Assembly: GCA_000156155.1 (NCBI GenBank)
Contig: DS995299.1
Coordinates: 211,827 to 275,826 of the forward strand
Reading direction: 5' to 3'
From: a beta proteobacterium KB13
Lineage (GTDB): Bacteria; Pseudomonadota; Gammaproteobacteria; Burkholderiales; Methylophilaceae
Length of the DNA: 64,000 nucleotides
Shown: positions 56,197 through 64,000 of the stretch, in pieces
Layout of the letters: every line of letters begins with the position of its first letter
How positions within the stretch are numbered: position 1 is the first letter of the stretch
Made by a program: the position numbers and the translations under genes
Notes under the pieces: generated by a model
What the model saw: only the letters and a program-made list of their open reading frames with translations
Told to the model about the DNA's origin: nothing
The model's database searches: none

Positions 56197-57127
56197 TTTC
56201 TATTTTGTCGTAGGCGTCGATGATTTTCTGCACAATAGGGTGCCTCACTACATCTTTGGATTGAAACTTGGTAAAGGAAATGCCTTTGATATCTTTCAGT
56301 ACTTTCTCAATTTCCAGCAGACCACTTTTTTGTCCTTTAGTCAGATCAATTTGAGTAATATCTCCAGTAATTACCGCTTTAGTACCAAAGCCGATTCTAG
56401 TCAGAAACATTTTCATTTGCTCAGGTGTGGTATTTTGAGCTTCATCAAGAATAATAAAGCTTTGATTTAATGTTCGTCCTCGCATATAAGCTAAGGGAGC
56501 AATTTCAACAATCTGTTTCTCAAACCACTTGTTCACCGTTTCATAACCGCCTAAATCGTATAATGCATCGTATAAGGGTCTTAGGTAAGGATCAACCTTT
56601 TGCGCAAGGTCGCCTGGAAGAAATCCCAATTTTTCTCCTGCCTCGACTGCTGGTCGAACCAAGATAATTCTTTTTATTTTTTCACGATTTAAGGCATCAA
56701 TAGCAGAAGCGACCGCAAGGTATGTTTTTCCAGTGCCAGCTGGACCAATACCAAAGTTAATGTCATTTTCTTGAATAAGCTTAAGGTAACTTTGCTGGCG
56801 CGGTGTCCTTCCTTGCAAATCATTTTTCTTTGTTTTTAGCTCAATTAATTCAATATTATCAGCCTGTTTATTTTCATTAATGCTTACCAGGCTGAGCTGA
56901 ATATCTTCTAAGGTAATCGGTGTTTTTGCTTTTAAATAAAAGTGTTGAAGCATATCAGATGCTATTTTTATTTTTTGGTCAGCCCCAGTTAAAGAGAATT
57001 GAAAACCTTTTCTTGAGATTTTTATATTAAGATTTTTTGCAATTTGTTGGATGTTCTCATCCAGTGGACCGCAGGTATTGATAAGTTGTTTGTTATTCTC
57101 AGGCTCAAGTATGAAAGTAGTTGTCAA
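56189..57127 (-). CDS. ybeZ: YbeZ/PhoH-like ATPase
   Basis: This 312-residue P-loop protein has Walker A GPAGTGKT (128-135), the RPAVEAGEKLGFLPGDL segment, FIILDEAQNTTPEQMKMFLTRIG (Walker B) and ITGDITQIDL. It partners with YbeY in rRNA processing in other bacteria. It directly follows miaB with no gap. Confidence 0.95.
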   Translation of the reverse strand: MTTTFILEPENNKQLINTCGPLDENIQQIAKNLNIKISRKGFQFSLTGADQKIKIASDMLQHFYLKAKTPITLEDIQLSLVSINENKQADNIELIELKTKKNDLQGRTPRQQSYLKLIQENDINFGIGPAGTGKTYLAVASAIDALNREKIKRIILVRPAVEAGEKLGFLPGDLAQKVDPYLRPLYDALYDLGGYETVNKWFEKQIVEIAPLAYMRGRTLNQSFIILDEAQNTTPEQMKMFLTRIGFGTKAVITGDITQIDLTKGQKSGLLEIEKVLKDIKGISFTKFQSKDVVRHPIVQKIIDAYDKIEND

Positions 57128-58444
57128 TTAAATTAGTTCTCCAGAAATTCTTCTATTAGTTGTTTTAGTGACTTTAACCTTCACCATTTGATTCAAAATA
57201 TCTTGTTTAGTCTTAATTTCAACAATGCGATTATTATCTGTCTTACCTTTAAAAGTGATTTCATCAACTTTTTCATCGATGAGCACTCTTTGTTCGCTAT
57301 TCATTAGGGCATGGGTATGATTTTTACCTTGCTCATTTATTAAGTTTTGAATCTCTTGCAACCTATTTTTTTTAATTTCTTCATTTGTAGAATCTTTTAA
57401 ATAAGACGCAGGCGTGCCGGGCCTAGCGCTATATAAAAAACTATAGCTATAGTCAAAATCTATTTCTTTAATTGCTTTAATTGTTTGTTGGTGGTCTTGA
57501 TCTGTTTCTCCTGGAAAGCCGACAATAAAGTCTGAAGATATTAGGATATTGGGAGACGCAGCTTTCAATTTTTTTATAATTTGCTTATATTCAAGATACA
57601 AGTAGTTTCTTTTCATCGCAGACAATATGCGATCTGAACCAGACTGGATAGGCAGGTGGATAAAATTTGCTAATTTATGATTATTTTGAAAACACTCTAT
57701 CAATGTGTCATTCATTTCATTTGGATGTGAAGTAGTGAAGCGTATTCGATTAATTTCATCAATTTCTGATATGAGGTTTATTAGTTCCGCGAAATCATAT
57801 TCGAAGCCTTTTTTGTCTTTATATCGATAGGCATTCACATTCTGACCTAGAAGATTTAATTCAATCACTCCCTGTTGGGTCAGTCGCAGGATCTCTTCAA
57901 TAATGTCTTCAGCAGGCCTAGAGACTTCTTCACCTCGAGTATAAGGAACAACACAGAAAGAACAGTATTTGCTACAACCTTCCATTATAGATACGTAGGA
58001 AGATGGTCCATTAGATTTGGCCTGGGGCAGTTGATCAAATTTTTCGATAGCAGGAAAACTAATATCTATTTGAGCTGAACCAACTCTTTCATTTTCTTTT
58101 AATAGTGATGGAATTTTATGAAGTGTTTGAGGGCCAAATACCAAATCGACATAGGGAGCACGTTTGATAATATTTTCGCCTTCTTGAGAAGCAACACAAC
58201 CACCTACTGCAATTTTCATTGATGGTTTTTTATTTTTTAACTCTCTTAACCTTCCTAGCTGCCCATAAACTTTATCTTCAGCTTTTTCACGGATTGAACA
58301 TGTATTTAATACAACGAGATCTGCATCTTCAACTTGATCAGTCGATTGATAACTATCCATCTTGCCCATTAAGTTAGATATTTGATCAGAATCATACTCA
58401 TTCATCTGACAGCCATACGTTTTAATAAATATTTTTTTTATCAT
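57128..58444 (-). CDS. miaB: tRNA-2-methylthio-N6-dimethylallyladenosine synthase
   Basis: MiaB adds the methylthio group to i6A37 of tRNA. The 438-residue protein has the N-terminal cluster cysteines C12, C49, C83, the radical-SAM cysteines C157, C161, C164 (GCSKYCSFCVVPYTRG), and a C-terminal TRAM domain. It is the first gene of the miaB-ybeZ-ybeY-corC-(small protein)-lnt-glyQS-gmhB-plsC unit. Confidence 0.98.
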   Translation of the reverse strand: MIKKIFIKTYGCQMNEYDSDQISNLMGKMDSYQSTDQVEDADLVVLNTCSIREKAEDKVYGQLGRLRELKNKKPSMKIAVGGCVASQEGENIIKRAPYVDLVFGPQTLHKIPSLLKENERVGSAQIDISFPAIEKFDQLPQAKSNGPSSYVSIMEGCSKYCSFCVVPYTRGEEVSRPAEDIIEEILRLTQQGVIELNLLGQNVNAYRYKDKKGFEYDFAELINLISEIDEINRIRFTTSHPNEMNDTLIECFQNNHKLANFIHLPIQSGSDRILSAMKRNYLYLEYKQIIKKLKAASPNILISSDFIVGFPGETDQDHQQTIKAIKEIDFDYSYSFLYSARPGTPASYLKDSTNEEIKKNRLQEIQNLINEQGKNHTHALMNSEQRVLIDEKVDEITFKGKTDNNRIVEIKTKQDILNQMVKVKVTKTTNRRISGELI

Positions 58445-58472
58445 TTTTAATTATCTATTTTTATAGATTATC

Positions 58473-58500
58473 ATTATAAATTATTACACCTTAAAGTTAA
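58473..58500 (-). promoter_or_regulatory. Candidate promoter of the miaB operon
   Basis: On the minus strand TTAACT (complement of 58495-58500) and a perfect TATAAT (complement of 58473-58478) are 16 bases apart. The -10 lies 28 bases upstream of the miaB start. A small 6-bp hairpin (ATCTAT-TTTT-ATAGAT, 58453-58468) lies between it and the start codon. Confidence 0.45.
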
Positions 58501-58508
58501 CATTGGTT

Positions 58509-59882
58509 ATGAAACGTTTTCCACTCTTTATAAATCTTGATAAATTACCTGTGCTGGTTGTAGGTGGGGGAGACATTGCTGAGAGGAAAATCAACTTAAT
58601 CATTAAAGCCAATGCCAATGTGGAAGTTTTAGCTAGAAACTTTTCACCTAATGTTGAACAATTAATCAGTAAAAAAAAAATAAAAAAGATAAAAAAGAGT
58701 CTTGATATAAGCACTCTGGGTAGCAACTACTCATTAATCATAGCCGCGACTGATAACAAGCAAATTAATAAAAAATTATTTAACTTTGCAAAGAAAAATA
58801 ACATATTGATTAATGTGGTTGACCAGCCAGAACTCTGCACATGCACTTTTGGCTCTATTGTGGAAAGGGGAGATTTAGTGATAGCAATATCAACCGGTGG
58901 CAGCGCCCCAGTCTTTGCTAGAAACCTAAGAGAAAAATTTGAAACACTACTTCCACAATCGACCAAGCAATTAATAGATTTTTCTTCATCTATCAGGGAA
59001 AAGGTCAGTCGTTCATTTTCACAATTTAATAAAAGAAGAATTTTCTGGGAGTTATTTTTTGATGCTTTTGCAACCAAGAAGAATATAACTAAATCAAATC
59101 TAACAAAGTTATCCAATAAGCTAATCAAGTCTCTTAGAAATAAAAATAGTGGTGAAGTATTTCTTGTTGGTTCTGGCCCTGGTGATCCTGAGTTATTGAC
59201 ATTAAGAGCACTTCATCTGATCCAAAAAGCTGATGTATGTATCTATGATAATTTAGTTTCAAAAGAAATCCTCGAACTTGTCAGGCGTGATGCGCATATG
59301 ATTTATGCTGGTAAGTTAAGAAATAACCATACCATTGAGCAAAAAGAGATTAATAAACTGTTAGTCAATTATGCAAAAAAAGGTCTGCGAGTATTAAGAT
59401 TAAAAGGCGGCGACCCCTTTATGTTCGGAAGAGGGGGTGAGGAAATTTCTGAACTGATGGCTAAAAATATAAAATTTCAGGTGGTTCCTGGAATTACAGC
59501 AGCTACTGGAGTCTCAGCATATGCCGGGATTCCTCTAACTCATCGAGATTATTCACAATCCTGTATTTTTATTACTGGGCATGAAAAAAATGGAACACTA
59601 AATGTTAATTGGGGTAATTTGACTCACGAAAATCAAACTACTGTAATTTACATGGGCTTAAATGCATTACCAATTATTACCCAAAATCTAATAGATTCCG
59701 GAATGAGGAAAAATATGCCAATTGCTTTAGTTCAGGAGGGAACCACAGATAATCAAAAAGTGGTGGTTAGTACAATCTCTAGAGTCAATTCAAAAATTCT
59801 TAAAACTGATATTCAATCACCGGTTATTATAATTATTGGTGAAGTAGTCAAATTAAGAAAAACAATTAAATGGTTTAATTAG
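58509..59882 (+). CDS. cysG: Siroheme synthase (trifunctional CysG)
   Basis: CysG methylates uroporphyrinogen III, oxidises precorrin-2 and inserts iron to make siroheme for sulfite or nitrite reductase. From the ATG at 58509 (a TTG at 58503 adds two residues) the 457-residue length equals E. coli CysG. The N-terminal NAD domain has VLVVGGGDIAERK (15-27). The C-terminal SUMT domain has FLVGSGPGDPELLTLRAL and LKGGDPFMFGRGGEE. Its 3' end overlaps the convergent envZ-like gene by 8 bases. Confidence 0.96.
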   Translation: MKRFPLFINLDKLPVLVVGGGDIAERKINLIIKANANVEVLARNFSPNVEQLISKKKIKKIKKSLDISTLGSNYSLIIAATDNKQINKKLFNFAKKNNILINVVDQPELCTCTFGSIVERGDLVIAISTGGSAPVFARNLREKFETLLPQSTKQLIDFSSSIREKVSRSFSQFNKRRIFWELFFDAFATKKNITKSNLTKLSNKLIKSLRNKNSGEVFLVGSGPGDPELLTLRALHLIQKADVCIYDNLVSKEILELVRRDAHMIYAGKLRNNHTIEQKEINKLLVNYAKKGLRVLRLKGGDPFMFGRGGEEISELMAKNIKFQVVPGITAATGVSAYAGIPLTHRDYSQSCIFITGHEKNGTLNVNWGNLTHENQTTVIYMGLNALPIITQNLIDSGMRKNMPIALVQEGTTDNQKVVVSTISRVNSKILKTDIQSPVIIIIGEVVKLRKTIKWFN

Positions 59883-61209
59883 CTTTAATCAGAGGAAAAG
59901 TAAGTTTAACATTTAATCCACCTGTTCTTCTGTTAATTAATTCCATTTTGCCGTTATGAACCATAACAATCCTATTTGCAATTGCCAAACCTAAGCCCGA
60001 TCCACCAATGGAGCCTCTTGCTTGATCAAGCCTTTCAAAGGGCTCTAACAGTTTCTCTCTTTGAGCCTTTGGAATTCCAGGGCCGTTATCAAGAACATTG
60101 ATCACTATTTTTTCATTATAAAGCTTGGCCACTAATTCAATTTTGTTGGATTTAGAAAATTTAACACCATTGTTGATCAGATTATCAAACAATCTTTTAA
60201 ATGCCAAAGGCCTGACATCAATGAATAGATTTTTTGGTATATCTTTCGATCGAGTAATTTTTGAAATTTTTAAATCGTGACCTAAGATAGCATGCTGTTT
60301 TTTTAATTCTAATAAGAAATTACCAAAATTTAAGGAGCTTATTGGCTCATCATCAAAACCACGTACGAAGTCTAGGAATTGATTGATAATCTGATTAATT
60401 TCATCAATATCCTGATCCATGCTCTCTTTTAAGAACGCTGACTTTTTTGGCAACATTTCTAAGCTTAGTTTCATTCTTGTAAGTGGGGTCCTGATGTCAT
60501 GAGAAACACTTCCCATGATGAACCTTCTTTCATTTTCACTTTTCGCTAAATTAGAAGCCATTTCATTAAATGCTTTTGTCACTTCTTTAAATTCGGTTGC
60601 AGTATCTTCCGGAATTTTTTTAAAGGGCAACCCTTTTTTTAAATTACTGGTTGCATTAATAAGTAAATTTAACGGCTTGTTAATCCGCGTGGTTAAAAAA
60701 TAAGCCCCTGAGATTGAAACAAGAAAGACCACAATGCCCCAACCAATCCAGTGCCAGGGAAAGGGCCTATCAAAAACGTTACGTGGAATAACAGCCCAGA
60801 ATAACCCGTCACCAATTTCAAATGAAACCCATATTCCCGGGATGTCATAATGATTTAAAGTCACAATAGTATCTTCCCCCAAGTCCTGCTTGATTTTTTT
60901 AACTACCATCGTTAAAAATATCTCATCTGGAAGTGGTTCAATGTTTTCAAAATAGTATGCTGGAACGATTTTGACATCACTCATTTTCGATAATGATTGC
61001 AAAAGATCGAGCCGGGTAGATGGATATGCGCTTTGAATTGCTGCCTTGGTATACTTTACGATAGTGCTTATTTCTTGAGCCATGGACTCAGCTCTCGGCT
61101 CCATTTCAAAATAATCAAAAACTTTGATTGTGATTAATTGAGAAACAATAATTAATGAAGCAATAATTAAAATTAATCTATTGAGAAGATTTTTGGGGAA
61201 TAGAGTCAT
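59875..61209 (-). CDS. envZ: EnvZ-like sensor histidine kinase
   Basis: This 444-residue inner-membrane kinase has two membrane helices (about 11-31 and 152-172) flanking a periplasmic sensor region, a HAMP domain (about 173-225), the phospho-acceptor H237 in GSVSHDIRTPLTRMK, and an ATPase domain with N box (NLINNGVKFS), G1 (DNGPGI) and G2 (GGSGLGLAI). It overlaps the ompR-like gene by 4 bases. The stimulus cannot be read. Confidence 0.9.
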   Translation of the reverse strand: MTLFPKNLLNRLILIIASLIIVSQLITIKVFDYFEMEPRAESMAQEISTIVKYTKAAIQSAYPSTRLDLLQSLSKMSDVKIVPAYYFENIEPLPDEIFLTMVVKKIKQDLGEDTIVTLNHYDIPGIWVSFEIGDGLFWAVIPRNVFDRPFPWHWIGWGIVVFLVSISGAYFLTTRINKPLNLLINATSNLKKGLPFKKIPEDTATEFKEVTKAFNEMASNLAKSENERRFIMGSVSHDIRTPLTRMKLSLEMLPKKSAFLKESMDQDIDEINQIINQFLDFVRGFDDEPISSLNFGNFLLELKKQHAILGHDLKISKITRSKDIPKNLFIDVRPLAFKRLFDNLINNGVKFSKSNKIELVAKLYNEKIVINVLDNGPGIPKAQREKLLEPFERLDQARGSIGGSGLGLAIANRIVMVHNGKMELINRRTGGLNVKLTFPLIKAN

Positions 61210-61919
61210 TTAACGTTAGTTAATTCGAATACGTAACCAAAACCCCATTTAGTTTTTAAGTATTTCGGTTTATTGGGGTCCTCTTCAATTAGTTTTCTAA
61301 TTCTGGATATTTGCACATCAATACTGCGATCAAATACATCCAGTTCTTTACCTTTGGCTAGTTGCATAATTTGATCACGACTCAATGGCTGATTAGCATT
61401 TTCGATAAAAACTTTCAGTAAGCTAAATTCACCACTTGTAAGATCAATTTCTTTTTTATCTTTCTTCAATGTTCTTTCTTGGGGATTAAATTCAAAGTTA
61501 TCAAATTGGATAGTTTTGCCTGACACTTCATTAACCTTCTCAGAGAGCTCCATTTCATGTCTTCTAAAAATAGAATTAATTCTTGCCAACAATTCCCTTG
61601 GGTTAAAAGGTTTCGGTAAATAATCATCCGCCCCCATCTCAAGTCCGATAATACGATCCACTTCATCACCTTTGGCGGTTAGCATAATAATTGGAATTTT
61701 AATTTTATTTACCCTGAGTCGTTTGCAAATATCTAAACCATTTTCATCAGGAAGCATTAAATCTAGGATAATAAGATCTGGAGTTGCTTTTTGAAGTATT
61801 TTATCTAAGTCTTTTCCATGCTCACCAGCAGAGCAATCAAATCCTTGGTCTTGTAAATATTGTTTAATGAGGTCCCGAATTTTTCGATCATCATCAATAA
61901 TGACAATTTTCTTTTTCAT
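61206..61919 (-). CDS. ompR: OmpR-like response regulator
   Basis: This 237-residue protein has a receiver domain with the acidic pocket (D9-D11), phospho-acceptor D53 in LIILDLMLPDENG and K in the MLTAKGDE segment, then an OmpR/PhoB winged-helix domain (TSGEFSLLKVF, DRSIDVQISRIRKLIEEDPNKPKY). The close match to OmpR and the envZ neighbour support a porin or envelope regulator. A 129-bp AT-rich gap separates it from the divergent EF-hand gene. Confidence 0.93.
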   Translation of the reverse strand: MKKKIVIIDDDRKIRDLIKQYLQDQGFDCSAGEHGKDLDKILQKATPDLIILDLMLPDENGLDICKRLRVNKIKIPIIMLTAKGDEVDRIIGLEMGADDYLPKPFNPRELLARINSIFRRHEMELSEKVNEVSGKTIQFDNFEFNPQERTLKKDKKEIDLTSGEFSLLKVFIENANQPLSRDQIMQLAKGKELDVFDRSIDVQISRIRKLIEEDPNKPKYLKTKWGFGYVFELTNVK

Positions 61920-62048
61920 TTTACTGAATTAAATCCTTAAAATTTAAAATTTTAATTTACATTTTATTTACAAATACATCTATTTATGTAATAAATATGT
62001 AACATTTTAATTAGATTATAGTCATTCATTTGAAAATTTGTAATAAGT

Positions 62049-62477
62049 ATGACAGTTAAATATATTTTTCCTTTGTTGATGATGTTTCCAATTCATCAGC
62101 TTTCAGCAGATCAGTCAGATTTAAGCAATTCAAATCTCAAGGATAAAAGTTTAAAAATAATCATTAATGAATTTACCAATTCTAGTAACGAAGAATTCAA
62201 TGCTTATCTCCAAGAAAAGAGAGATGAGATGTTATCTAGTGTTGAACAGCGTTTTTTAAACTGTGATGCAGATAATGATGATACCTTGGATGTTTTTGAG
62301 ACAACCGTGTGTCTTCCCCAGGTAGCTAGACAGTTTAGAAAAGTTGACTCAAATAAGGATAATTTAATTTCACTGGATGAATTATCAATTATGGCGAAAG
62401 AATATTACTCAGATACAAAGCAAGAGGCTTCAAAAAAAGAGAATTCTAATTCCGAAAAATTTGCAAAAGAACAATAA
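62049..62477 (+). CDS. Small exported EF-hand protein
   Basis: This 142-residue protein has a signal-peptide-like start (MTVKYIFPLLMMFPIHQLSA) and two EF-hand loops: D73 to E84 (DADNDDTLDVFE) and D100 to E111 (DSNKDNLISLDE), both with the expected acidic ligands. It likely binds calcium in the periplasm; the partner is unknown. Cys72 and Cys88 might pair. It is divergent from ompR and 44 bp upstream of the acyltransferase. Confidence 0.8.
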   Translation: MTVKYIFPLLMMFPIHQLSADQSDLSNSNLKDKSLKIIINEFTNSSNEEFNAYLQEKRDEMLSSVEQRFLNCDADNDDTLDVFETTVCLPQVARQFRKVDSNKDNLISLDELSIMAKEYYSDTKQEASKKENSNSEKFAKEQ

Positions 62478-62521
62478 ACAATAGCAATCTCTGATCTCTA
62501 AAAATATGTTTAAATGACCTT

Positions 62522-63643
62522 ATGGTTTCATTTAAAGAATATGAATCTTTCCTCAATCTTCCAAACTCCGTTGACCAATTAATTGGAGATAACTATTTTT
62601 GGAATTTAAATCTTTTAAAAGAGTTAGAATCTTCTAAGTCTATCGGAGGCGACACAGGCTGGATAATCAAATCTATATGCATATTTGATCATGAAGAATT
62701 GGTGGGTTTTATTCCAATGTTTATTAAGCATCACTCCTATGGAGAGTATGTATTTGATTGGTCATGGGCTGAAGCACATCAACGATTGGGTTTATCATAC
62801 TTCCCAAAGCTTTTTATTGGCATTCCATTTTCACCGGTAAATGCAAATAAATTCATTGTCAAAAATGCAAAGTATAGAGATCTTGCAATTGAGTACATTG
62901 AAAAGTTCATGGTGAATGAAAATCTATCATCAATTCATTACGTTTTCTCAAGATATGACGATGAATTAAATTATCTTTTTAAAGCCCGAGGTTGGGCAAA
63001 CAGAAAGACTATTCAGTATGTATGGGATAACGAAAATTATTCAAATTTTGATGATTTTTTGAAGATTTTGAGATCGGAAAAAAGGAAAAAAATAAAACAA
63101 GATAGAAAGAAAGTTGCATTAGAAAAAGTATCATTTAAAACCATTACTGGTAATGATATTAATGAGGATTTGATCTCTTTTTTTTACAAGTGTTACTCAA
63201 TGACTTATTATCAGCATGGATCTCCTCCATATATAAATAAATCTTTCTTTGAATCCTATTTTATTAAAAACTCTGAGAGGGTGGTTATTTTTGTAGCATA
63301 CAAAGATCAACTACCAGTTGCCTGTTCTTTCTCATTGCAAGCAAATAATATTCTTTATGGACGATACTGGGGAGCAGTCCAATTTATTCCATCTTTACAT
63401 TTTGAATTAAGTTATTACCAAGGAATTCAATATTGTATTAATAATAAATTTGATAGATTTTATGCTGGCATACAGGGTGAACATAAATTATCTCGAGGCT
63501 TTAATCCTGAATTTTCCGATTCATTTCACTTTCTAAAGCACCCTCAATTTAAAAAGGCAATTGATGATTTTGTTGAAAGAGAAGCAGATCTGAATGAATT
63601 ATATAAAAAAGAACTTGAACAAAGATCTTCTATTAAAAGTTAG
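62522..63643 (+). CDS. FemAB-like GNAT acyltransferase (DUF482 family)
   Basis: This 373-residue protein matches the peptidogalycan/FemAB-like family (PF04339). It has DNYFWNLNLLKELESSKS, GFIPMFIKHHSYGEYVFDWSWAEA, SRGFNPEFSDSFHFLKHP and a C-terminal acetyltransferase-like fold (GRYWGAVQFIPSLHFELSYYQGIQYCI). Known relatives are linked by annotation to cell-wall biosynthesis, with no firm reaction. Its 3' end overlaps the convergent glycosyltransferase by 11 bases. Confidence 0.82.
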   Translation: MVSFKEYESFLNLPNSVDQLIGDNYFWNLNLLKELESSKSIGGDTGWIIKSICIFDHEELVGFIPMFIKHHSYGEYVFDWSWAEAHQRLGLSYFPKLFIGIPFSPVNANKFIVKNAKYRDLAIEYIEKFMVNENLSSIHYVFSRYDDELNYLFKARGWANRKTIQYVWDNENYSNFDDFLKILRSEKRKKIKQDRKKVALEKVSFKTITGNDINEDLISFFYKCYSMTYYQHGSPPYINKSFFESYFIKNSERVVIFVAYKDQLPVACSFSLQANNILYGRYWGAVQFIPSLHFELSYYQGIQYCINNKFDRFYAGIQGEHKLSRGFNPEFSDSFHFLKHPQFKKAIDDFVEREADLNELYKKELEQRSSIKS

Positions 63644-64000
63644 TCAGTATTTTTTCATCAAGTTGATAGTTTGTATATTGCTTGTAATCATTATTGATTG
63701 CATACGAGCGATTATTTTTACTTAAAATTCTCTCTAAAGATAAATTTAACTCATGCTGTGAGAATGGTGAATTTAGAACAATTGATTTTTTATCATCCTG
63801 GACGTAAGAGCTGTAACCACAATTATCTGTAGTTATAATTGGTAAGTTTTGAGACAGTGCTTCAATCAGAATCAACCCTGTATTTTCATATCTTGCTGGA
63901 TGTATAAGCGCGCTTGCCTCTCTCATGAGGTGAGGAACATTGTCATGTCCATGAAAGATTTTAATAGAATTCTCAAGATCATAGCGAGCAATCAGTTTTC
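63633..64000 (-). CDS. WaaG-like LPS core glycosyltransferase (3' part)
   Basis: The frame runs open from the stop at 63633 to the right edge, so the 5' end lies beyond the window. The visible 121 residues are the C-terminal Rossmann domain of a family-4 glycosyltransferase: IFHGHDNVPHLMREA, IHPARYENTGLILIEAL and LPIITTDNCGYSSYV, then PFSQHELNLSLE. These resemble E. coli WaaG, which adds the first glucose to the heptose core. The ATG at 63926 is internal and not the start. Confidence 0.82.
   Translation of the reverse strand, partial: KLIARYDLENSIKIFHGHDNVPHLMREASALIHPARYENTGLILIEALSQNLPIITTDNCGYSSYVQDDKKSIVLNSPFSQHELNLSLERILSKNNRSYAINNDYKQYTNYQLDEKILTNF

Overview
The window is a dense, clearly AT-rich stretch of Gram-negative chromosome. 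Almost every base is coding, and the content is mostly housekeeping genes. The outer-membrane genes (bamC, mlaA, a waaG-like glycosyltransferase, gmhB, lnt) mark a didermic proteobacterium. The block miaB-ybeZ-ybeY-corC-lnt-glyQ-glyS-gmhB-plsC, the pcnB-folK pair and the tgt-yajC-secD-secF block are arrangements typical of beta/gamma-proteobacteria. Together with very short or negative intergenic distances, this fits a streamlined marine betaproteobacterium. My best guess, from pattern recognition and not from any search, is the OM43 / Methylophilales lineage.

Layout. Positions 1-2.7 kb carry the start of rnfD and complete rnfC, rnfB and rnfA on the minus strand. Divergent from them are dapA, bamC and a metallo-beta-lactamase-fold gene (2.9-5.9 kb), then a JmjC-like ribosomal oxygenase, pyrD and a glutathione-transferase-like gene. 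From 8.5 to 16.7 kb a minus-strand unit runs tgt, yajC, secD, secF, a CNNM/CorC-type membrane protein, clpS and clpA. The plus-strand genes pssA, leuA and a HAD phosphatase follow, then ypjD (minus) and ffh (plus). Between 22.0 and 27.1 kb lies the least core-like part: tRNA-Lys, modCBA, a secreted trypsin-like protease, two tandem tRNA-Arg genes, an unrecognised lipoprotein with a DUF1993 partner, and tRNA-Ser.

From 27.1 to 35.0 kb a long colinear minus-strand series runs mog, thiL, pgpA, cinA/pncC, recA, recX, alaS, lysC. It is followed by a PDZ protein, darP, pmbA and mlaA. From 38.4 to 45.5 kb another minus-strand series runs pduO, pcnB, folK, a deoxynucleoside kinase, panB, panC, panD, rsfS, rlmH, phrB. 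Next come murI, a CHCC zinc-finger protein, ilvE and a SCO1-like copper protein. The miaB-to-ygjP block fills 48.0-58.4 kb. The right end holds cysG, the EnvZ/OmpR-like two-component pair, an EF-hand protein, a FemAB-like acyltransferase and the 3' part of a waaG-like gene that runs off the window.

The genes cover protein export (SecDF-YajC, SRP Ffh), envelope building (BamC, Lnt, MlaA, PlsC, PssA, PgpA, heptose and core LPS enzymes), translation quality (AlaRS, GlyRS, MiaB, Tgt, YbeY, RsfS, RlmH, DarP), DNA repair (RecA/RecX, photolyase), cofactors (pantothenate, folate, siroheme, thiamine-PP, molybdenum cofactor, adenosylcobalamin) and amino acids (DapA, LysC, LeuA, IlvE).

I found no CRISPR array, insertion sequence, integrase, prophage or obvious defence system. 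The observations most worth following are a shortened PanB lacking its expected catalytic glutamate, overlap of nearly every convergent gene pair, the head-to-head start region of modA and the protease with a perfect 11-bp inverted repeat, and the tRNA-dotted accessory stretch. No stretch over 300 bases lacks a gene; the longest gap is 2728-2903.
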